A stretch of 39,833 nt of DNA from Ophiosphaerella korrae (Eukaryota; Ascomycota; Dothideomycetes; Pleosporales; Phaeosphaeriaceae): positions 1-39,833 of the forward strand of contig JALNQF010000366.1 of NCBI GenBank assembly GCA_028456385.1, read 5' to 3'. The translations under genes were made by a program, and so were the position numbers. Positions 34,988 to 39,833 of this stretch are shown in pieces (positions within the stretch are counted from its first letter, which is position 1; each line of letters starts with the position of its first letter). Under the pieces are notes generated by a model. The model saw nothing but the letters and a program-made list of their open reading frames with translations, did not search any database and was not told the origin of the DNA.

Positions 34988-35448
34988 TGTTATAAGCTAC
35001 CTATTATCGACTATAGGTACCTATCTTAAGAGGGTTAGTAGATTAAAAAGTAATAATAAAAGCTCGTGTAGTAATCTATAATAACTAATAACAATAAAAG
35101 ATATTTTATAACTATCTTGTATTAACGTTCTGTAGTTAAAGGATTAAATTACTAATACTATCCTAATAATATACATGTTTATTAACTATATACTTGTGCT
35201 AATCTGTTTATACAATAGTATAGATTACTTCTAATCTATACGCACATAACTATAGATTACCTTAATCTATTTATACGTTATTATAGATTACTTTAATCTA
35301 TTCGTACGTAATTATAGATTACTGCTACGTGTCCTAGTTGTAAGTAGTTTCCTAATTAAGGTTATTACCTTGCTCGTCCTATGCTTTGTCATTATCTAAG
35401 TTAGGACTAATTAGTTCTATCTCGATTTCTCTTGTTACACCTGTAATA
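34988..35448 (-). repeat. 5' LTR of copy E
   Basis: 461 bp. In element sense it starts TATTACAGGTGTAACAAG at 35448 and ends TTATAACA at 34988, keeping the terminal CA. The right flank is the TATAG duplication. It carries four type ii units at 35200-35322. Confidence 0.94.
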
Positions 35449-35453
35449 TATAG

Positions 35454-38400
35454 TATAAAGATTACTTTAGATATATTAGTTTTAGCTAATAAAAACGTTA
35501 TACTAGGACTCCTATAGCTATAAGAGTTTAATCTTAGAGTTAATTAGAAAAACTAGAACTTCTTATTTAATAACTACAAAGACGTACGTAGATCTAAGCC
35601 TATATATTAGTAGCGTTTAATAGTAGATAAAAAGGTACTATATAAGATAGTAGCTTTAATAGTAACTTATTAAGAGAAAATAAGTACTTCTATAGGTACT
35701 AGTAGGGCGCTAAGCTAAGAAGTAAAAGTAGAAGAGTAATGCGTAACTCCTAAGATCTTAGAATAATACAAGAAGTTTAGCTACTTATTCGTAGAAGAGA
35801 TAGATATACTAGTATTACCTAAGTACTAACTCTAAGACTATATAATTAAGTTTTAAGAAAGAAAGGAGCTAATTTTTAGGCCTATTTACTAGTTAATAGA
35901 GAGTAAATTAGTAATACTCTAAGAAAAACTAAATAAGAACTTAAAGAAGGGATATATATAAGAATCTTTATTATTAGTAAGATTTCTAATTCTTTTTATA
36001 CTTAAGAAGAAAGGACTACTAAGGATATACGTAGATTACTAAAAACTAAACAATATTATAGTAAAAGACTAATACCTACTACTAAATATAGATAAACTCT
36101 AAAATAAGCTAAGTAAAGTAAAGATTTTTACAAAGCTAGATCTAAAGGATAGATACTACTTAATATAAATTAAGGTAAGTAAAGAGTAGAAGATAGTATT
36201 TTAAATACGCTATAGATATTATAAGTATATAGTAATACCCTTTAGACTAACAAATATACTAGTAACGTTCTAAAGACTAATTAATAATATATTATAAGAA
36301 TACTTAGATAAGTTTATTATAGTATACTTAGATAATATACTAATATATTCTAAAGAAGAAAGTAAGTACGTAGAGTAAGTAATAATAGTACTATAGTACT
36401 TAGACTAATATAACCTATAACTAAAGCTAGAGAAATATAAATAGTATAAGAAAGAAGTAGAGTTTCTAAGATATATAATAGGTATTAATAAAGTTAAGAT
36501 AAGCTAAGAAAAGATTAAAGTAGTAGAAGAATAGAAAGAACTTAAGATAGTTAAAGACGTATAATTATTCTTAAGATTTATTAACTTTAACTAATACTTT
36601 ATAAAAAGATTTTCTAAGAAAGTACTACTACTTATAAAGCTTATAAAAAAAGATATAATATAAGAATAGAGAGTAGAGTAAAATTAAGCTTATAAAGAAC
36701 TTAAGTAAGCCTATATTATACTACTAGTTTTAAAGTAATTTTATAGTAACAAGACCTTAGTTATTAAGACTAATATATCTAATCTAGCTTATAGAGTAAT
36801 AGCGCTATAAGAGTATAAAGAGAAATAGTATCTAATTATATACTATTTAAGGAAGTTTATAGAATAAAAAGAAAGATATAACGTATATAATAAAGAGCTA
36901 CTTATAATAATTAATATACTTAAGTATTAAAGAGTATACACTAAAAGTGTAGTAGAAGTAATTATTAAGATAGATTACAAGAACCTAATATACTTTATAA
37001 CAAGTAAGAAGTTAAAGGATAAGTAAATATAATAGTTAGAACTACTAAGATAGTATAAATTCAAGATTTAGTACGTACTAGGTAAAGAAAATAGCTAAGT
37101 AGATATACTTAGCTAAAGATATAATATCGTAAGAAAGAAGTAAGTAGTAGAAGAAGCTATACTATAAGATAATAGATAGGAATACCTAGTACTAAATACT
37201 TAACTAGTAGAAGAACAAGAAATTAACAACCTAGTTATAATTATAAATAAGGTTCTAGAAGAATTATAAAAAGTAATTATATAATAATACTATAATAACT
37301 TAGTATATAAGTACTTAAGGATTATATAAACTATAGAACTAATCTAGAGAAACTATAGATTTAGTAAAATAAAGGAAAAGGTAATATAGTTTATTAAAGA
37401 ATATATAGATTACTAAAAAAATAAGTACGAGATATATATACTTTATAGAGAAATATAAGTAATTAAGATACTAGAAAAACTATAAATAGATATTAAAATA
37501 GACTTTATTATAGGACTACTAACGTTAAAGAACCTAGTAATAAGAATAAGATATAATATAATAATAGTAATTATAGACTAATTTATAAAATACGCTAAGA
37601 TAGAGAAATTCTAAAGTAACTATATAGTAGAATAGTTAGGATACGTACTACTAGATGTACTAATATAAAGATACAAGATACTAAAGTGTATTATTAGTAA
37701 TAGAGATAAGCTTTTTACATCTAATTACTAGATAACGCTACTTATAGTAATAGAGATAAAAAAGAAGCTATTAATAGCTTATTATCTATAGATAGATAGA
37801 TAAATAGAATAGACTAATAGAATATTAAAGATATACCTAAAGATTTATAGTAATTAGAAGTAGAATAATTAAGTATTACTATTACTTATAGTACAATTAG
37901 TATATAATAACAAGTACTTAGAAGTAATAAGTAAAATACTATATTTTATAAACTATAAGATATACCCTAATTTATTTAAGAAGATACTACTAGGACCTAA
38001 GATAGAAGTAGTATTAGTTAGGATTAAAGATATATAGGAACTCTATAATAAGATAAGATAGAAACTAAAGAAAGCTTAGAAATAAAGTATTTTATATATT
38101 AACTAAAAGTAAAAAATAGTACCTTAGCTAAAAAAAAAAAAGATAAAGCGTATCTTTATATAAAGAATCTATAGATAAAGCGACCTAGTAAGGGGCTAGA
38201 CTATATTAAGGTTAGACTATTTTTAGTTAAGGAAGATAATAGGCTAGTTATAAAAACATTAGAGCTACCTAAAAATACTAAAGTATATCCTAAGTTCTAT
38301 ATAAGCCTACTAGAACTAGCTAAGCTAAAAATACTAGTATAGCGATAATTCTAATATTAGAAAGAGGAGGACAATAAGTTTAAAGTTAAAGACTTATAAG

Positions 38401-38525
38401 GATATTAAGAAATAGGACGCAACGCCTTCTAAAGTATATAGTTTCTCTAAGAGTAGCTAGTAAAATAGAAAAGCTACTTAGTAAGTAAAAATATATAAGA
38501 ACCTAAAACTAATCGATAGAATTAT
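35454..38525 (+). pseudogene. pol of copy D (RT, RNase H, integrase, chromodomain)
   Basis: The frame resumes after copy E. The reverse transcriptase is recognisable from KKKGLLRIYVDY (36007) to the YLDN box at 36325-36336. RNase H follows near 36760-37150. The integrase catalytic triad is at 37501 (Asp), 37699 (Asn, formerly Asp, by the TG-to-TA change) and 37807 (Glu), with spacing 65 and 35 residues. Up to 38100 the frame is constant. After a run of twelve A at 38130-38141 the GPY/F-like part, a conserved YISLLE region and the chromodomain (about 38379-38520, with LVK-stop-KSY) are in another frame, so an indel at the A-run is likely. Dead copy. Confidence 0.88.
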
Positions 38526-39009
38526 TAGTAGATACTTAAGAAAGTAAGAAACAAGTACTATATACTAGTATATATAGGATATACAAAGCTATAGTTAAGA
38601 TATAATAGATATATTAGTAGTAGAAAGTTCTATAATAAGCTTAACTATATAGAGCCTATAAAGCGCCTTTAGTTATAATAAATTTATCTAATAAGCTAAT
38701 AGTAAACTAGATAGTAGAAGAAGAGGTAATATTAATAGAGGTAGTAGAATAGTTAAGAACCTATACTAAGACCTTGTTACCTTCTATTAGGAGGTAGCTA
38801 GAAGACAATAGTACTTACTATAGGCTACAGGAGATAGTAAAGGGATAACAGATAATATTTAATAGTACTACTAGTATCTAAAGGAGAATAATACTTACTT
38901 TACTCTCTTTATAAGTATCAAGCCTTTTATGCGCCTATATAACGTATTAGCCTTACTTTAGACTATAACTATATAATGTTATAATCTTTAGTATATTAGC
39001 CCTGCCCCC
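38526..39009 (+). other. 3' untranslated interior of copy D
   Basis: Between the chromodomain and the antisense frame I see no clear coding content. The right edge (about 38990-39070) is GC-richer than its surroundings and contains overlapping inverted words around CTCGTACTAGAGTTTACGAG. Confidence 0.45.
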
Positions 39010-39474
39010 TTAACTCGTACTAGAGTTTACGAGAGTCTCGAGTGTTTAGAGAACCTTCGTTATACCTTCTTACTCTAATTCTAACGCTAGGCACAAGGCC
39101 TTATAACAAGTACGCTCTTTAGTAGATTTTAATATTTTCTTATTACGTAGTAAATAAGTAATAATAATAGTAAGAAGTTTTTTATTATTATTAACCTTTT
39201 TATAGAACTCTTTACAAGTTCTATTAAGAGACTCTTAGGTTATACTAATATAAGGACGCCCTATACAAGTGTACTTAGTACACTTTAGAGTAGAATCTAG
39301 TATAACAAAATAAGGAATACCTAAAAGAGAATAATATAGATAAGGTATTTTAGAAATATAGTTTATAGTAAAGATTTCTAATAAAAGATAAAGTCTACAA
39401 GACTACAAGGGAGGCGATATTATAGTAGGATAGTTTTTAACTAGAAGGTAGGGTAAACTACTTATAAGCTAGAC
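39010..39474 (-). pseudogene. Antisense reading frame in the 3' region of copy D
   Basis: The minus strand reads for 155 codons with five internal TAA/TAG stops before TAA at 39012-39010. The text is strikingly protein-like and keeps six or more Cys codons (for example LKCTKYTCIGRPY), with LGIPYFVILDS before it and NRTCKEFYKKVNNNKKLL after it. Many CpA and TpG remain here, unlike in the adjacent pol. It lies between pol and the 3' LTR, opposite to the element, as in family 1, but I see no residue similarity to the family-1 antisense frame. Family unknown; the true start may lie farther upstream in TAG-rich sequence toward 39500. Confidence 0.5.
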
Positions 39475-39512
39475 CTAGCTAATAGAGGCCTAGGCCTAAA
39501 GATAGACCTAGC

Positions 39513-39529
39513 GTAAGAAAGGGAGATAG
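39513..39529 (+). other. Polypurine tract of copy D
   Basis: A purine-rich run including AAGAAAGGGAGATAG directly precedes the TG of the 3' LTR. Confidence 0.7.
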
Positions 39530-39833
39530 TGTTACGATACTAAGTAGTAGGTAAGCTGTTGTATTGTACGTAATTAGGCTAGGTAATACAGCGTAGTAGA
39601 ATACGTAACTATTTAGTAGTAAACGCTCTAGAGTAAACACTCTAGAGTAAACGCTCTAGAATAAGCGCTCTAGAGCGAACGCTCTAGAGTAAGCGCTTAG
39701 GAATAAACGCTAGATAGTAAGTATATAGGAACGTCGATAGACCTTTATAGACTATCGTGTTTAATCTCTTCTTTACCTCTTATCCTAATAGAGTATTACA
39801 ACTAATACTTTAATTAGATTCTTATCTACCTAT
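39530..39833 (+). repeat. 3' LTR of copy D (cut by window end)
   Basis: Starts TGTTACGATACTAAGTAG and matches the 5' LTR to the last base. It is 28 bp longer over the shared part because of two extra 14-bp units. Confidence 0.92.
39619..39699 (+). repeat. 14-bp tandem repeat in D 3' LTR (5 units plus partial)
   Basis: Five full units ending in CTCTAGA (starts 39619, 39633, 39647, 39661, 39675) and a partial unit GTAAGCGCTTA at 39689. The 5' LTR has three. Confidence 0.92.

Larger units (their letters stand above)
28374..35448 (-). mobile_element. Copy E: full-length family-1 chromovirus nested in copy D
   Basis: A complete 7075-bp element on the minus strand with two 461-bp LTRs and a perfect TATAG duplication (28369-28373 and 35449-35453). 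The interrupted sequence is copy D between protease and reverse transcriptase. Interior order is the same as in B. It keeps many TpG on the plus strand, which is CpA in element sense, and is less mutated than A or C. Confidence 0.95.
25803..39833 (+). mobile_element. Copy D: second chromovirus family, split by copy E
   Basis: A plus-strand LTR retrotransposon of a different family. LTRs are at 25803 to about 26082 and from 39530 to the window end (truncated). The interior holds gag, a protease-like region, reverse transcriptase, RNase H, integrase and chromodomain. It is interrupted by copy E, with a TATAG duplication at 28369-28373 and 35449-35453, between the protease and reverse transcriptase domains. 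LTR sequence does not resemble family 1. All enzymes are broken by TAA/TAG stops. Confidence 0.9.

Noticed and set aside
1..39833. Mitochondrial or bacterial AT-rich genome
   Set aside because: Nested LTR retrotransposons with chromodomains, 5-bp target duplications and CpA/TpG depletion point to nuclear fungal heterochromatin.

Overview
The window is an AT-rich block of nested, decayed transposable elements, almost certainly from a filamentous ascomycete (Pezizomycotina). Nearly all CpA and TpG dinucleotides are gone and TpA, TAA and TAG are abundant. This is the signature of repeat-induced point mutation (RIP). I see no intact gene, rRNA, tRNA or CRISPR array.

Layout, left to right. (1) 1-13865: family-1 Ty3/gypsy chromovirus copy A, minus strand, with its 3' LTR cut by the window edge. 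It is split by family-1 copy B (4027-11095, plus strand, two 461-bp LTRs, 5-bp duplication CTTTA). (2) 13866-19299: family-1 copy C, plus strand, beginning in mid-gag because A apparently landed inside it. (3) 19300-25802: a stretch without full elements. It holds a long degenerate minus-strand reading frame (about 19310-22140), a degenerate plus-strand frame (about 22213-23796) split by a solo LTR with duplication GTAAG, and a second solo LTR (24917-25305). (4) 25803-39833: copy D, plus strand, a second chromovirus family whose 3' LTR runs off the window. It is split by family-1 copy E (28374-35448, minus strand, two 461-bp LTRs, duplication TATAG).

Each element encodes the usual single gag-pol order: gag with CCHC knuckles, protease, reverse transcriptase, RNase H, integrase, C-terminal chromodomain. 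All are riddled with TAA/TAG stops, and most Cys, His and Trp codons of the motifs have changed in the RIP direction. Chromodomain integrases of this class are known to direct insertion into heterochromatin, which fits such a nested island.

The most unexpected signal is a protein-like reading frame on the antisense strand between the end of pol and the 3' LTR. It is present in all four family-1 copies. It has two parts whose +1 frame offset is the same in every copy, although the distance between the anchors differs by multiples of three. Family D has a different antisense frame in the equivalent place (39010-39474), with unusually little RIP damage. Other notable points are a central LTR module that comes in three alternative forms, a copy (A) whose two LTRs carry different modules, and a reverse transcriptase active-site box that reads YLDN in every copy.
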